A stretch of 64,000 nt of DNA from Hydractinia symbiolongicarpus. Its lineage: Eukaryota; Cnidaria; Hydrozoa; Anthoathecata; Hydractiniidae. This document shows, piece after piece, positions 1-12,533 of the stretch (position 1 is its first letter; the number at the start of each line of letters is the position of its first letter). The DNA is taken from contig NC_079877.1 of NCBI RefSeq assembly GCF_029227915.1, positions 33,567,851-33,631,850 of the forward strand, in the 5' to 3' direction. Both the position numbers and the translations under genes were made by a program. The notes beneath the pieces are model-generated. The model saw only the letters and a program-made list of their open reading frames with translations, did no database searches and was not told the DNA's origin.

Positions 1-61
1 GTAATATTTCTCTTTGCGTAAAACTAAAATGGAAGTGGCGAGTGTTTTGGAGTAAAATATG

Positions 62-132
62 ACGCATGCGCAGTCAATTTCTCAGTTACTCGCTTTCACT
101 CGTCCAATGAAAAACAACGCCACCTAGGCAAC
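62..132 (+). promoter_or_regulatory. Probable CFAP45 promoter: NRF1-like, CCAAT and X-box-like sites
   Basis: Three motif matches lie within 71 bases. An NRF1-like palindrome (ACGCATGCGCAG) is at 62-73 and a CCAAT box at 103-107. An RFX X-box-like inverted repeat (GCCACC-TA-GGCAAC) is at 119-132; its right half fits the RGYAAC half-site exactly and its left half differs from GTNRCC at one base. RFX factors acting through X-boxes are established activators of cilium genes, and the gene just downstream is CFAP45. The spacing to the proposed start codon (354) is about 220 bases. That this is the active promoter is inference; no TATA box is evident. A short upstream ORF (209-280, 23 codons, good start context) would lie in the leader. 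Confidence 0.5.
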
Positions 133-353
133 CGTCATAAATCCGTGGCTTGGTGTACCATAGATAACTTAAAGAAATAAGCTTTTATACCGTTTTGAAC
201 GTTTAACCATGGATTTATTTTGTTCCAAGAAAAACATGGTCAAGAGAGCATTTGCTACTGAGCTCAAGAAACTAAATTAGCCTATTTACAACAGCAATAC
301 ATGTACTTTAAGAACTACCTTTTTGTGTAAAGAAAATTCATAGATATTCAAGT

Positions 354-3300
354 ATGGTAAGTTTGGAAATAAATGCACATATATATGTTTGAGCCCCTTA
401 ACTATGATATAGTAAATGTCTCAAATATTTAGTGAGCTCGCGTAACGGTCCATATTATGATGATGATGATGATAATGATGTGCATATTTTACATGGCTAA
501 CCTCACAAATATTGATGGAATATATACCCTGTTTATTTTTTCCAGAAGGGACCATGGCTTAGATGGAGAGTCCTAGTGTATTTAATGCTCATTTGAGCTA
601 CCGTCAAGAGGAATCGAACCCCGGTCTCCGGCACAGAGTACGAGAGCTATAACCACTAATCTACGGCGCCACATGAATAACAACCAGGTTTATGAACCAT
701 TTTTAAACAAACTAGGTGTGCTGGTAATAAATTGGTGAATCGCTCTTTATTCGCGATTTTGTTTATGTGCTTGATTTTTAACTACACATTCATTTTTAAA
801 AATGTTTAATTAATGAATAAAAAACAAATAGCACACAAGGATATAACGAAATAAAATAAATAAGATCTCGCTTTTTTTACGACTTGGCGGTAAGATTTAA
901 TTTACCACCGTTGCAGTTATATTCATCATCATCATTCTCGGCTTAACGTCCGTTTTCCATGCTAGCATGGGTTGGACGGGTTATATTAATGACCCTCTTC
1001 CAATCTGATCTAGACTGTGTTAGATCTAAACTCAACTTCCTCTGTATCAAGTCTGCCCTTATAACCTCCTGCCAAGTCTTTCTCGATCCGCCTGGGCTTT
1101 GCCCCAGGAACTATCAAGTCTCTACACTTTCTTACCCAATTATCCTCCTCCATTCTTTCCAAGTGCCCCAGCCAATTCAATCTTCTTATCTGGATAACAT
1201 CTTTAATTCTACGAAGACTTAGCCTGCTTCTTAGCTCATCTGAACTCTTTCTGTCTCTCAGAGTGGCGTTACACATCCACCTAACCATTCTCATATCATT
1301 CCTTTCTAAACGGTCAAGATCTTCCTGCTTCACTTCCCATGTCTCACTACCGTGCAACATAACACTTCTTACACAGGCCTCATACAACCTACCTTTTACC
1401 TCAATTGACAGGACTCTGCTAGTTAACAAAGGAAAATTCACTCGCCCATATTAAATCACCGCCAAGGGGAATCGAATTCCGGTCCGATGAGCTACAGCGC
1501 CATACAACAACTAATTTATGGCGCCATAAAAAAGAATGTGGGGATGTACTTGCAACTTCGTGGTCTAACAACTATGGAGTGCGTTCATGCGTTAACAAAA
1601 GGATATAGATGTCAATATCTCTTCAGCAATTTGTTAGAAGCACATAATTCTATACATTTTCTTGACCAGAGTCTTAAACTAGACACAATAAAGGCAGCAG
1701 CTAAACAAATTAAAAAAACAGTGGGTTTTTTTTGTATCGACAAGTCAATGCTGACGTCATTAAAATTTAAATGACATCATCTCCATTGCTCTCTCTAATT
1801 TCCTCACAAGCTATTGGCAGGTAGAGTGCTCAGGTGTGTATTTAAACAGGATTAAAAACCATGGAAACATGAATTTTTTTTTTGCATATTGCACATAAAC
1901 AAAAATAGTTTTGAAACTATACCTAAAGGTGGTCTCCTTAGATTAGCTTTTGCTTGTGGTCGGTCTCTTGACTGCTATAGCTTGTATTGTATTATTTTTA
2001 TTTTTTAACATATAATATTATATACATTTATATATTATACACTGTACAATATATATAGCAGCAAGTAAATACTACTACTACTTGTTTTAATAAAGAAAAG
2101 CAAACAACTTAAACTGTAAAGTTGTGTATTATCCACCATTTTTAAGTAATTTTTTACATGGCTAGCCTCACAAATACAGAGAGATATACCCTGTCTATTA
2201 TTTCCTTAGGAAAAGGGGAAATGGATGGCTTAGGTGGGGAGTCCTGGAGTATTCAATGCTCTTTTTTAAGCTACACAGAGATCCAATTATTTAGACCCAC
2301 AGGTAAATACTTCTTGTTGCATGGTTAACTTGTGAGTTTTAGCCATGTATTGGCATGGCTATCAAACATGGCACATGGTAATTGCACAGCTAAAGAATCT
2401 TGTATGTATTATATCCATCCAGTAATAAAGGTGTTTCTTATTGCCACTGGATCTCTTACATCCACCTCTGATTCAACAAGGGTGCCATCAGTGTCAAAAT
2501 CTGTGTCATAAGACAATTTTGGATACAATAGTAAAAGAACAACCTTTGTTTGTTTTTTCTTCCTCATGTGCATTTACCACATGTAAATATTTTCTGAGTT
2601 TTTATTTGGATGAATGCACTGGATTGCCCAGATAGAATGTCAAGATCCTTGGATGAATTCACTTAAAAATTATTCATATAAACGACTCTGAAAACAGTTT
2701 CCCCCCTTTGACTACTACGTTTCCCGACTGAAGAAAATCTGCATCCATCTGAATTTACTATACTATTTTAATCGAAGTGAAAATTTTAACCATGCAATTG
2801 TACAGGGGCGTCAAAATCAACCATGCAATAAATGTTTACACCTTACAAAGTGAATTGTGCAACAAGAAGGATTTTTCAGACTGTCCATGCTCCACAAAAC
2901 AACTCCCTGCATTGTTACTTTTCCTGATTTTGAAATCTGATTGCCTTGGTGCTCTTGAAGATTGGCCGATATTGGGCAGTATTGCCCGTTGTCAAAAAAA
3001 ATGATCACTAAAGTAGTAGTAGTAGTAAACCAGTATGAAATGTTTAAGAAGCATTGAAAGTAATTATATATTTAACTCCTACAATGCATTTATTGATAAT
3101 TTTTTTTTCATAGAATAGAAATACAACGGTGTCATTATTTTTTATTTATTTATTTATTAAAAGAATATTTGTACAGGTATAAAACTTCAGCTTCACATAA
3201 AATATACACACACAACTGTTATCAATGTTTCTCTGTCAAATTTATCAGTTAAAATAACCAGATTCAGCTGTATTCTGTCTGGATGCTTAGACTGTTAACA

Positions 3301-6300
3301 AATACAATAATAACTGATTACCCTGGGCTGTACTGAAGGTATCGCCCTCAGTCGCGATATTTTGTGGTACAGCCTGGTGTAATCGGTTATTATTGCACTA
3401 ACATCAATCGGCCCAAATAGTATGCTATCTCCCCAGTACCATTGCATGCCTGGGGTTAACCTGGGACTACGACAGCATTCATACACTGGGGCTATGTCAT
3501 TCCGTGTCAAGTGGACCAAAATTTTTAAAGCCGCCCCATGCACCATCTCAGGTTTTGATAAATTTTGGTGGGGATGTTTCTACATGTAAAATGAGTTAAT
3601 CCTGAAAATTTCAGCTCTGTATCTTTTCTCATTTTGAAAAAAAACCCTTTTCAAAGTTTACAAGTTTCTTGTAAAATCCCAATTCTGGGGTGCAGAACCA
3701 ATTTTTAGCAGACTTTGAGCACTAGTAACTCTTCATCAAATTGCATTAAGATTATCGGAATTAACAATCTCAAACATATCCATGAGTACAATGGAGAAAA
3801 TCAAACAAGAAAGTTGGTCGGCAATATTCAAGACATAATGGCGGCCTAAAAGTGCCGAAAATTCATTTGTGCAAGAAAAATTATTCATAGATTATACATC
3901 TATACATAGATGTATAATCAATCACAATTTCACTCGTATTGAAAAGCCACCAAGGGGATTTAACATGGCAATCATTTCTATTAAAATGAAACCTCTTTAC
4001 ACATGCCTGTTACAGGATCCTGGTTTTTAATCTCATAGTTTTTTTTTGGTGCAACCAGTCACATCTGGTACATATGTATTCTTATCTTAACAATAATCAT
4101 CATAATTACATGTTTAGTCTGTGACCACATCTGTGGCTTCATTTGGGTCATCTGGATCATGCAGCAGTGCTGGATCAAAAGTCCGTTCAAGAAGATATCG
4201 AACTGTTAGTAAAACATCTACAGTGGTATGCATCCTTTGAACTTGCTGATTTAAATTTTAGTTACAATGTATTTATAACTTTTAGTTAGTAAAGTTTTCT
4301 TAATTTTTTTTGCAGGATGAAATGCTGTCTGGAGGTCGAACTAGTTCTGCTCCAAAGGAAAGAAATAGCCCAAAAATTGATATTTTTACGTCCAGATGTA
4401 ACAGTAAGATAAAAGTCTTTTTTACTGTCATACCATTGACCAAATTTTTCTAACCTCCCATAATTTTTTAAACATTTTAGTTTTTATTAATTTCTTGCAT
4501 GATTGGTTTTATTTATTTCAGTGCTTGAAATTCATTGCACATCAGACTTAGGCTAAGACTCCCATGAGTCATGGTCATGCAACTTCCTTTAACCCTATTC
4601 GGTCCGGGGTTTTTCGAACATACTATGACCGGGGGGCGGATTCCACCCCCCCCCCCTCAATAACTTTTCATAGGATTGTTCAAATTGAATCAAACTTGGC
4701 ACACTTATAGTACATCATAAAAGGAACAAAATGGCGGCAATAAATTTTTGCTTGCGTCAGCACATTTTCTGTGACGTCATCAGAAGCTTGAAAATTGTTA
4801 AAAATGCCACTATCTGCTTAAAATATAATTACTTTTTTTCTAGAGCGAATTTTTACATTCTGTTTGAAGTTTCTGAAAGCTAAATAAATTTTTTTTAACA
4901 TATCTTCCGGTTTTTACATGGATCGAATAAAAAATTGCCAAAAATTGCCCGAAAATCCGTTTTTTTCCGATTTTCGGGTAAAATCCGACAAAATCGGGAA
5001 ATTGAATTAGTCACGTGTCAAAATTATTCAAAATGATTCTTCTTGATGAAACAAAGTTGTGTTGCAAGTTTCAAGTTCTAAGGATAATCCCAACAGGAGT
5101 TTTTATATTTTCCCCATTATAAGGATTTCATAGAGATTTTAGGGCTAGTTTCAAGTAATGGCCAATATCAAAGCCTCTGAAAGGTATGGGACCTAAAAAT
5201 TTAGCATGCAGGTGTCTAATAGATAAATGTTGAAACTCAGTAAGTATCATAGCCATATAAGAAAGCAATCAGGAGTTATTAAAAAAAACCGTAAGGGGGG
5301 GGGAGGGAATAGGGTTAAACTAGCTTTAAAAGTTTGGCTTGGAGCTTAAGCTTAGTTTCCAATAACCTAAATTTTGTTACACAACATCTTGCAACAGTCA
5401 CAGTAACAACTTTTTTGGAAGCGCATGTACAACAAAAACAAAACAAGAGATGTTGCACAACAATTGTTATAGAGGCCAAGTTGCAGTTCCCAGGTTATAG
5501 AGTCATTGGAAAAAATTTAAGAGGCCTGGGACGAGAAATCTAGTTAATAAAAATGACACCAAAAATTGTCCTAACATCCAAATTTCCCTTGGTGAAACAA
5601 AGTTTTATTGTAAGTTTCAAGTTCTCAGAATAATCCGAACGAAGTTATTATATTTTTCTAATTATAAGCATTTCATGAAGATTTTTAGGGGTAATTTCGA
5701 ATAATTTCCAGTATCTAGGGCTCTTAGAGATTTAGAACCTAAAATTTTGGTGCGCAGGTGCTCAATTCATAAATATAAAGAACTCAGCAACTATCAAAGC
5801 CATGCAAATAAAGGGTTGTTAAAAAAAACTGTCAGGGGTCAATAAGTTTATTTACCATCAGTAGCCTAAATTTAAATTAGTGAAGCCATTACAATGCGTT
5901 TATAACTTTGAGGTCAAATAACTTGGAAACAGGGTGGTAAAATAAGTTATTTTTAATTGCAGGTAACTGGGGACAACCTGGGATTAAATTGGGTAAGTTT
6001 CCCAAACCTGGGACCCCCAATTGGTTCCAGAATGAAACTCCAATATTTCTGTAACTGTTTGTCAAAAGTACATGATTTTATACAATTTCTTAATCAGCGT
6101 TTCAAGCTTTAAAAAATAAAGATGATGTATAAATTTCTATAAGAAAATATTTTGTGTGTTGACAGGCATAAACTCTTATGTATATAAATATACAGGTATA
6201 AGCTCTTACGTATCCTTAACCGCTTATAAATACATTATTATGACCAGGGTTTCAAAATCTACACAGTATGGGTCACTGTTGACTTCTTCCAAATGACAAA

Positions 6301-9300
6301 TCTTTTTTATTATGCCTATGTGAATTTTTCCTGCACACCTTATCGACTAGTTTTACAAAAAAATATCATAAAGTGAGCATTAAAAACCTCGATATCTTGA
6401 GAAAATTCCCAGCCTTGGTGTGTTAAGAGGCAGTTTTTAAAGAAGGGAGGTGTGTTTTGTTTGGAATATTTTTTTCTCCATTCCAGTTTTTTTTCACAAA
6501 TTTATTTTCCTATATACTCATAGGGAATTTATCAATGTATTATAACATATAAAAATGTTTTTAAAAAAGGGGTATGTTAAGGAGGTATTTTGAATATACA
6601 GGACAACTTGTGTCAAAAAGATCTACCGTATCCTTAATATTTACATTCTCAACCAAGTAAATCAAATATACATCCTAACAATGTGTTATCCTAAAACTGA
6701 CAAAAGAGGTCTTTTTTCTTTAATAAAAATAAAAGCATACAAGGAGTTCAATTCGAACGTTTTTCCTGTTTTCCTGTTAGTTGCAAGTGATAAAAATTAT
6801 GGTGGAGAAAATTACTAATAAACAATTATAATTATTTAAATACCTTTTGCTAAATACAATAAAGAAGAAAAAAAATCAATCAAATATTATTAACTAGAAA
6901 ATGTTATTTACAGCTGTTAATAAAATATTGTAGATATTTATAAAGAAGAGAAAGAAAATAGAGAAAGTAATGAGAAAAAATGTTTAAGGAAAGGACTCAG
7001 GTCTAAAATGTTTTTTTTTATAAAAAAACCCTGTAAAAATAAATTTTGTGAATTTTGTAAAAATGGAATTTCATAACATTTATTTTTTATACTAATTTCA
7101 AGAGGTTTTATGTAACAGAAAAGACAGCTTAACTTTGAATGTGTCCAAAAATACTGAACCAGGCCAAAATTTGTGTCCACAAAGTAAATGTTTTTGTGAC
7201 TGTGTGACTAGGGCCAACCTGAGACAAACATTAGGTCAATTTCCTCAAGATAACCTACCATTGCAATCAATAGGTTTATGAGTCCTGTCAAAAATAATTT
7301 AAACCTTAATATATCCTTTATATACATATATTTATGTACATATATTTTAATTAGTGTTTCATACTACACACTGGTTAACTAATTAAGAAAAACAAGTATA
7401 TGGTTAAGCAATTGGTGACGTTATCAAATTTCAACTAACTGTGACTTTTTGCTTCACTAATTAAGTGTGCCAATGATGTAGATCTAGGTAACTCAGGAGG
7501 AAAAATCACCTTACATCATCTTATTAAACAGAATTTTTTTTCTAAATAGCAACTTTCTCAATAAGCTTTAACGCAAATAATTTTTACGAAGGTTAGCAAA
7601 AAATGAAAATAAAAAAATAAAAATGAAAATAAAGTCCTGCAAAACCTTGAAAGGTATTATAATCCACATCATTTATTTATAATTTTATAAGCATATAAAA
7701 GTATGTTGTGATTTCACATATCTCCAGGCATTAATTTTAAAAACTTTTAGGTGCTCCAAAAAAGCAAAAACAACCAGAAATCATCCAAGTGATAACTAAA
7801 GATATGATTAGAAAGTTAAGGTATAAATTGATGCTTTCTGTAATAAAAATATACCATATTTATTATACAAAATTTCAAATATAAATGTTTGTTTCTTTTT
7901 TGTAGAGTTCCAAGAGACGATCCATCTGGTCAATCACTTATAATTACATCTGAGCAGTTTTCTAGAATAAGAGTAGGTCCTTGTGTACGAAATAACCATT
8001 TCATACAGTAATGCATCTTGTAAGCCTATATTTTCTTTATGAGAGCATTACTGGATAAAATTAAAAGTACTAAGCAATTTAGGACAGCATCAAGTTGGAT
8101 TCTCTGATATTATCTGCTATCAGTTATATATCTCCTGGGTAGTTCCTAAAATAAAGGGTTAATTTTATTTTTAAAACTATCCAAAATTTTAATAGATTGG
8201 AAAAATTGATCATAGATTCATGTAAACAACAAGCCACAAGATGCTTTACTGTTTATGGCACATTACATTTTGAAATGCAAAACAAAAACAACAAACTTTA
8301 TGTTAGTCTTTAAAAAATGTATCTAAGGTTCTAATAACTAAAAAAGGACTAAGTATATACATCACACTTAAATTTGTATTTTCGGCTATTGTGTGTAATT
8401 TTAAAGTTAAAACAATTATTTTCTTCAGTTGTTTACAGTGCATGTTATCAGCAGTCTTTGTTATTCTGCGAGAGTGTTCAGACTTATGAGTTTTATTTCA
8501 TTTAGAATTCTTCAAAGGTCTTAACCAAGAAGGAAAGAGAAGCTTTGCATGCACAGATGAAATACGAGAAAAAAAAGTTGCAAGAAAGTGCAGAAGAAAG
8601 AAAGAATTTCATGCAACAAATGGAATTGACCAGAAAACAAAATGAGAAACTTTCTGACCTAGAACTGGTAACATACTTTTATTTGTTAACTATTTAGCTG
8701 CTCTCACATCGTAAGTCTTTTAAGTAACAAAATATGAGAAAAAATAGGATTGGCCCCATAGAACATAGAAATGAAAATCTTATTTTTTTTTACAGAAAAA
8801 AAAGTAAGCAAACACCATGAGGAGTGTCATAACAAGCAATTTATTTTTAATAAGTGTCAAAATTAATTTTTTTCAGACTTAGTAGTACATACCTTTAAAA
8901 TATGTTATTGAAAGTATGAAAGTATGGCAACCTATAGCAATTAAATAAATTATGCATAGCAATGGTAATGCGCGCAATCCATCACTTGCCTCTGCTCCAG
9001 TCTCTGTAGTTGTCCAACTGGTGAAGTATAAAAGAACACTAGAAAACTAATAGATTTATTCTGTATGCGAAGGAAGTCTACTTTAATTTTTTTGAAATTG
9101 ATGTGTTTTGTGTAGGAAGCAAAGGAGAAGAGTGAATATTTGCTTCAAAAAGCACAAGAACAAATGGAGGAGCAAGAGGATGAGATCAAAAAATTGAATG
9201 AAACAATATTAAATGCTAAATGTCATGCAATTCGAGATGCTCAACTTATTGAGAAAGTTGAAATAAAAAAAGAAGTACTGGAGGAAGATAAACGGTGAGC

Positions 9301-12300
9301 AGAACATTTGAATACTTATGAAGATGGTTGTTTGGCCTAAACTATTCGCGCAGATCCTATATAGTTTAAATTTTTACTGCTAATATAAATAAAACCAACT
9401 TTGAAATTAGAAAAAAGAATTTGCCAACAAATTTAAAGAATAGATAAGGGACTATAAGGATGAGTATGTAATGTTCCACAAATTTCTCTACCTTCGTTCC
9501 ACAAAGTTCTCTACCTTCTTGACACAATTTTATTAACGTCAATTCTTTTTTTAAAAAAATAGGCTGCCTTTTTAATAAGAGAAAATTTGGCGTCGGGTTT
9601 ATTGTAGCGGGAATTTATTTTAGCAAATGAGAAAGAATATATTAGTGTTTTATTTATTTGATTTTTAAAGCTTTGACTATAGGCAAATAAAATTGCAAAA
9701 ACAAATTTTTATCTGTTATGTAATTTTTAATATTTTTAAATTGGCCATAACTCCACCATTCGAAATTTAGAACCTAAATTATGGTGGTTTTTTTTTGTTT
9801 AAGGTGGTATTACAATATATCTTAAAATAAAAGGAAAAAATACTATCAGCATCTGCCCAACTCTTACAGAAATTAGCTCTTAGTTTGAGAAACACTTGAT
9901 TGGACTTAAAATAGCGTATTTTACCAAATGTTGTCAAATTATTCAATTTTTTTCCACACAAAAGTTTCTCCTTCTAAAGTGATGACTCTTTTTTAAAGTT
10001 AATATCTATCATAACCTTACCATTAGGTTCATTTGAGTGCCCTTGCAGTAAGGTCTGCGTGATGCACTGATTTTATGCAATTTTTTAGATTGGATGAAAT
10101 GATGGAAAATGATCGTGTGCGTGCATTAGTTGAATATGAAGAGCGAGACAATGCGAAAAGATTGGAAAGATTAAAAGGAGCAGAAATTTTGTATCAACAA
10201 ATTGAAGAAAATGAACAATACAATCTCTTGGAACAAGAAAAGAAAGACCAGGAAACAAAAGTAAGTACACTATGAGTTTAATAGAGAAAAAAGAAGAAAC
10301 AAGACTCTCTTGGATTTTGAATTTGGGATTTTCATTATCAGAGAATGAATCCTGACCACGATTATTTCCAATATTGTTGCAAAGATAAAAAGAGAAAGAT
10401 ACTGTTCAAGGTTGCAGCTTTGCCAGTTAACTGTTTTTCAGCAAGCGGAACTGTGAGATATTTTCTCTGTGTTGAAATCGGACGAAACAATAAATACAGA
10501 ATATTTATGTTTTTAGGCGATGCTTCAATATCTGAATAAACTGCAACAAGAAGATATGACTGCATTAGTAAAAAAAAGAGAAATACAAAAAGCCATAATG
10601 CAAGATGTTGCTCGAGCAAATGAGGTCAGTCATTTTTATTGTTTAAATAAGCAACGTACTTTTAGGTTCTTATTAAGGTTACTTTTTAAATACTTTTTTT
10701 GATATTTGTGGTTTGTAATGAATAGAGGACTTGAACTGGACAGAAATATTTATGTGGTTTTACATCATTCCTAGTCTGATTTTGAAAAAAATGTTTTGTG
10801 AACTTGACAACATGCGTGAAGTGCAAAGATTTTTGTTATATTGTAGGAGATTCTAGTGACAAAAGAAAAATTAAAACAAAGAGAAAAATTAGAAGAACAA
10901 AAAGTGATGGAATATCTGACCGCAAAGGCGGTAAGTTCGATAATTTTAAAAATATGTGCCGCCTACTCCTTTATTTCTCATCGTGTAGAAAACAATTAAA
11001 CCTCTAACACATTTTCCCTATATGATTTAATCAATAAAATATAAAAAATGTTTCGAAAATGGTTTCTTCACAAGTGCATAGGTTTTAAACATGATAACTA
11101 TAGCAAAAATAAAATGATGTTAAATGTTTTTTTTTTTAATGTTTTTATGCTGTAAAAATTTAGTTGGTAAATATTATGTGAAGGAAGCGTTTCACAACAT
11201 TTAGTGGATTTGTGTTCAGAGATTTTCAGAATGTCTTTTTTTACCATTTAGCAGATATGGCTTTCTGTGGTGTTACATTAAATTTTATCATGTATTAATA
11301 TCATTACCTGGTCGGGAAGTGGTATGAGAAAGAAGACTCGTGCGTTTGCTAGATTTTCCGCCGTGTTTCTATGTACAACCATTTCTCAATTCATGATCTT
11401 GTAAATTATCAGGACATGGGAATTTGATCAACAACATACTGTATAATAAGTATCGTATAAATAATGTTTCGTTTTTCAGGCACGAGAAGAAGCATTTGAA
11501 AAGGAGAAAGAACAGTTGAGATTTGAGAAAGAGAAAGAAATTGCTCGGTTGCGCGCACAGCAAGAAAGAGCGAAGGATAAGCAAGCAGAAAAGGTTACTA
11601 GATATGCGCTACCTATTTTTTATTACTTTTATATTTGAATTTTTATGTCCTTTTAAAAGTTCAATTTTTTTTAACCTTTCCTTTTCTTTGGCCACCTGTT
11701 AAGACTGGTACTGGGTATCGCTGGATCTCACAATCAGTAAAAATGCTAATGTTATACCCGTACTCTAGGATGCATTGCGTGCTAAGAGAAATCAGGAGGC
11801 AGCTGAAAGAGATTGGAGAAAAAAGGAGAAAGAAGAAGCTTACAAAAAGTAGGATCTCTTAGCACTTTTTTATTGGTTTACTAAAGTATATAAAACAATT
11901 TCATTGGTTTACTAAAGTATTGTCTCAAAGATTTTACACTTTTCCTTCTTTTTTTAATTTGCAGAGCGCAAACAGAGAAGCAGCTTAGTAATGCTAGAAA
12001 GGAACAAATAATGAACAAGGAGCACTTTCATTCTGTACAAGCTGGAAGAGACAGAGCAGAGTTCGAGCGAGTGTTAAAGTAAGTCATGGTATTGAACACT
12101 CAGAAGTAATGTATAGTCTGGACAAAAAGGCTATGTTTACAAGAAGTTGTTTTTATTAATAGTTGAAAATAACTTTTTTTCATGATAATTTCAACTACTA
12201 TAATTCAAAAATATATTTTGCAGAGCTCAGCAAGATCAAGTGAGAAGAGATGAAGAAGCTGAAAAACTTGCTCAAATGAAACTCTCTGCATACGCTGACG

Positions 12301-12533
12301 ATGTGAGAAACCAGATACGTGAGAAAGAGAGAGAACGGGTGCGCGCGAGAGAGTCGTTTTTCGAAGAAGGTATCAAAATGGATAATTTGGCGAAAGAACG
12401 ACGTCAAAAATTGGACGAAATTAAACGGCGAAAATTAAAAGAGCTCAAAGAAGCAGGCGTGTCTGATAAATATGTTAATGAAGTCGCACGTCGCATCGAA
12501 GCTCCGCCGCCATCTTTGTCAAATATGTTGTAA
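354..12533 (+). CDS. CFAP45: Cilia- and flagella-associated protein 45 (coiled-coil axonemal protein), 14 exons
   Basis: CFAP45 (CCDC19/NESG1) is a microtubule inner protein of motile-cilium doublets. Exons read from splice sites: 354-356, 4118-4225, 4316-4403, 7751-7820, 7906-7972, 8506-8667, 9116-9294, 10089-10260, 10517-10624, 10847-10930, 11480-11593, 11769-11848, 11965-12078, 12224-12533. All phases agree and the sum is 1659 bases, 552 residues; the human protein is about 551. Recognisable family segments include RYRT near residue 26, VITKDMIRKLRVPRDDPSG, ILNAKCHAIRDAQ, EKEIARLRAQQE and DALRAKRNQEA, followed by a C-terminal DEIKRRKLKELKEAG. The whole chain is charged, heptad-rich coiled coil. 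The start is least certain: exon 1 would contribute only ATG, followed at once by GTAAGT at 357; the RYRT position then matches the family. Introns 1 and 3 are bloated by repeats. The family call is near certain, the first exon moderate. Confidence 0.9.
484..676 (-). repeat. tRNA-derived SINE copy in CFAP45 intron 1
   Basis: Read on the minus strand, the head resembles a tRNA: an A-box-like stretch at 653-663 (TAGATTAGTGG) and a B box at 610-622 (GGGGTTCGATTCC), about 30 bases apart as in polymerase III promoters. The tail (484-600) recurs at 2150-2275, and the head recurs at 55650-55690. It is a SINE rather than a tRNA gene, because no acceptor stem or full cloverleaf is evident and copies are dispersed. 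Confidence 0.65.
928..1441 (-). mobile_element. 3' end of a LINE: reverse transcriptase C-terminal tail plus 3' UTR
   Basis: The minus strand encodes 143 residues (1010-1441) with the tail pattern of many animal non-LTR retrotransposon reverse transcriptases: LLTSRVLSIEVKGRLYEACV, then VMLHGSETWEVK, RLERNDMRMVRWMC and RRLNWLGHLERMEEDNWVRK. The catalytic core is missing, so the copy is 5'-truncated. On the minus strand it ends in a (GAT)n-type run at 924-936 after a short 3' UTR. It lies in CFAP45 intron 1, antisense to the gene, and is not expected to be active. Confidence 0.75.
1455..1530 (-). repeat. SINE head fragment
   Basis: The minus strand contains a B-box-like GGAATTCGATTCC (about 1467-1479) followed by the CCGCC-type context seen in the SINE at 484-676. 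The rest is rearranged. It sits directly beside the LINE fragment and is probably a decayed copy of the same SINE family. Confidence 0.4.
2150..2280 (-). repeat. SINE body copy without head
   Basis: This stretch matches 484-600: an ACATGGCTA-CCTCACAAAT start, GATATACCCTGT in the middle, and GAGTCCT-G-GTATT-AATGCTC at the end. The tRNA-like head is absent. The remainder of CFAP45 intron 1 (2281-4117) shows only low-complexity runs, a short AGT microsatellite (3009-3027) and one more weakly SINE-like patch at about 3300-3500. Confidence 0.5.
4589..5318. mobile_element. Small inverted-repeat element (MITE) in CFAP45 intron 3
   Basis: The ends are a perfect 12-base inverted repeat: TTAACCCTATTC at 4589-4600 and GAATAGGGTTAA at 5307-5318. 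There is no coding capacity. TTAA at the outer edges would fit a TTAA target duplication as made by piggyBac- or Kolobok-type transposases. The interior (5045-5300) is related to the following sequence at 5588-5840. Confidence 0.65.
5588..5850 (+). repeat. Diverged direct copy of the interior of the 4589-5318 element
   Basis: It shares in the same order with 5045-5300: AACAAAGTT, GTTTCAAGTTCT, GGATAATCC-type, AGCATTTCAT-AAGATTTT, CTCAGCAACTATCA and a terminal GTTAAAAAAAACTG. Divergence is clear, so this is an old related copy or duplication. Confidence 0.55.
6000..6400 (+). repeat. Dispersed repeat, copy 1 (matches 36551-36960)
   Basis: Shared blocks in the same order include CAATATTTCTGTAACTGTTT, GTCAAAAGTACATGAT, ATCAGCGTTTCAAG and, near the end, ACCTTATCGACTAGTTTTAC. 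No coding sense is visible. It lies in CFAP45 intron 3; the rest of that intron (6400-7750) is AT-rich with nothing recognised. Confidence 0.55.

Noticed and set aside
209-280. 23-codon ORF with good start context as the first CFAP45 exon
   Set aside because: It ends in TAG with no donor in frame and has no similarity to the CFAP45 N-terminus; at most an upstream ORF.
599-672. True tRNA gene on the minus strand
   Set aside because: Only A- and B-box-like parts fit; no acceptor stem pairing, and the sequence is dispersed with a SINE body.
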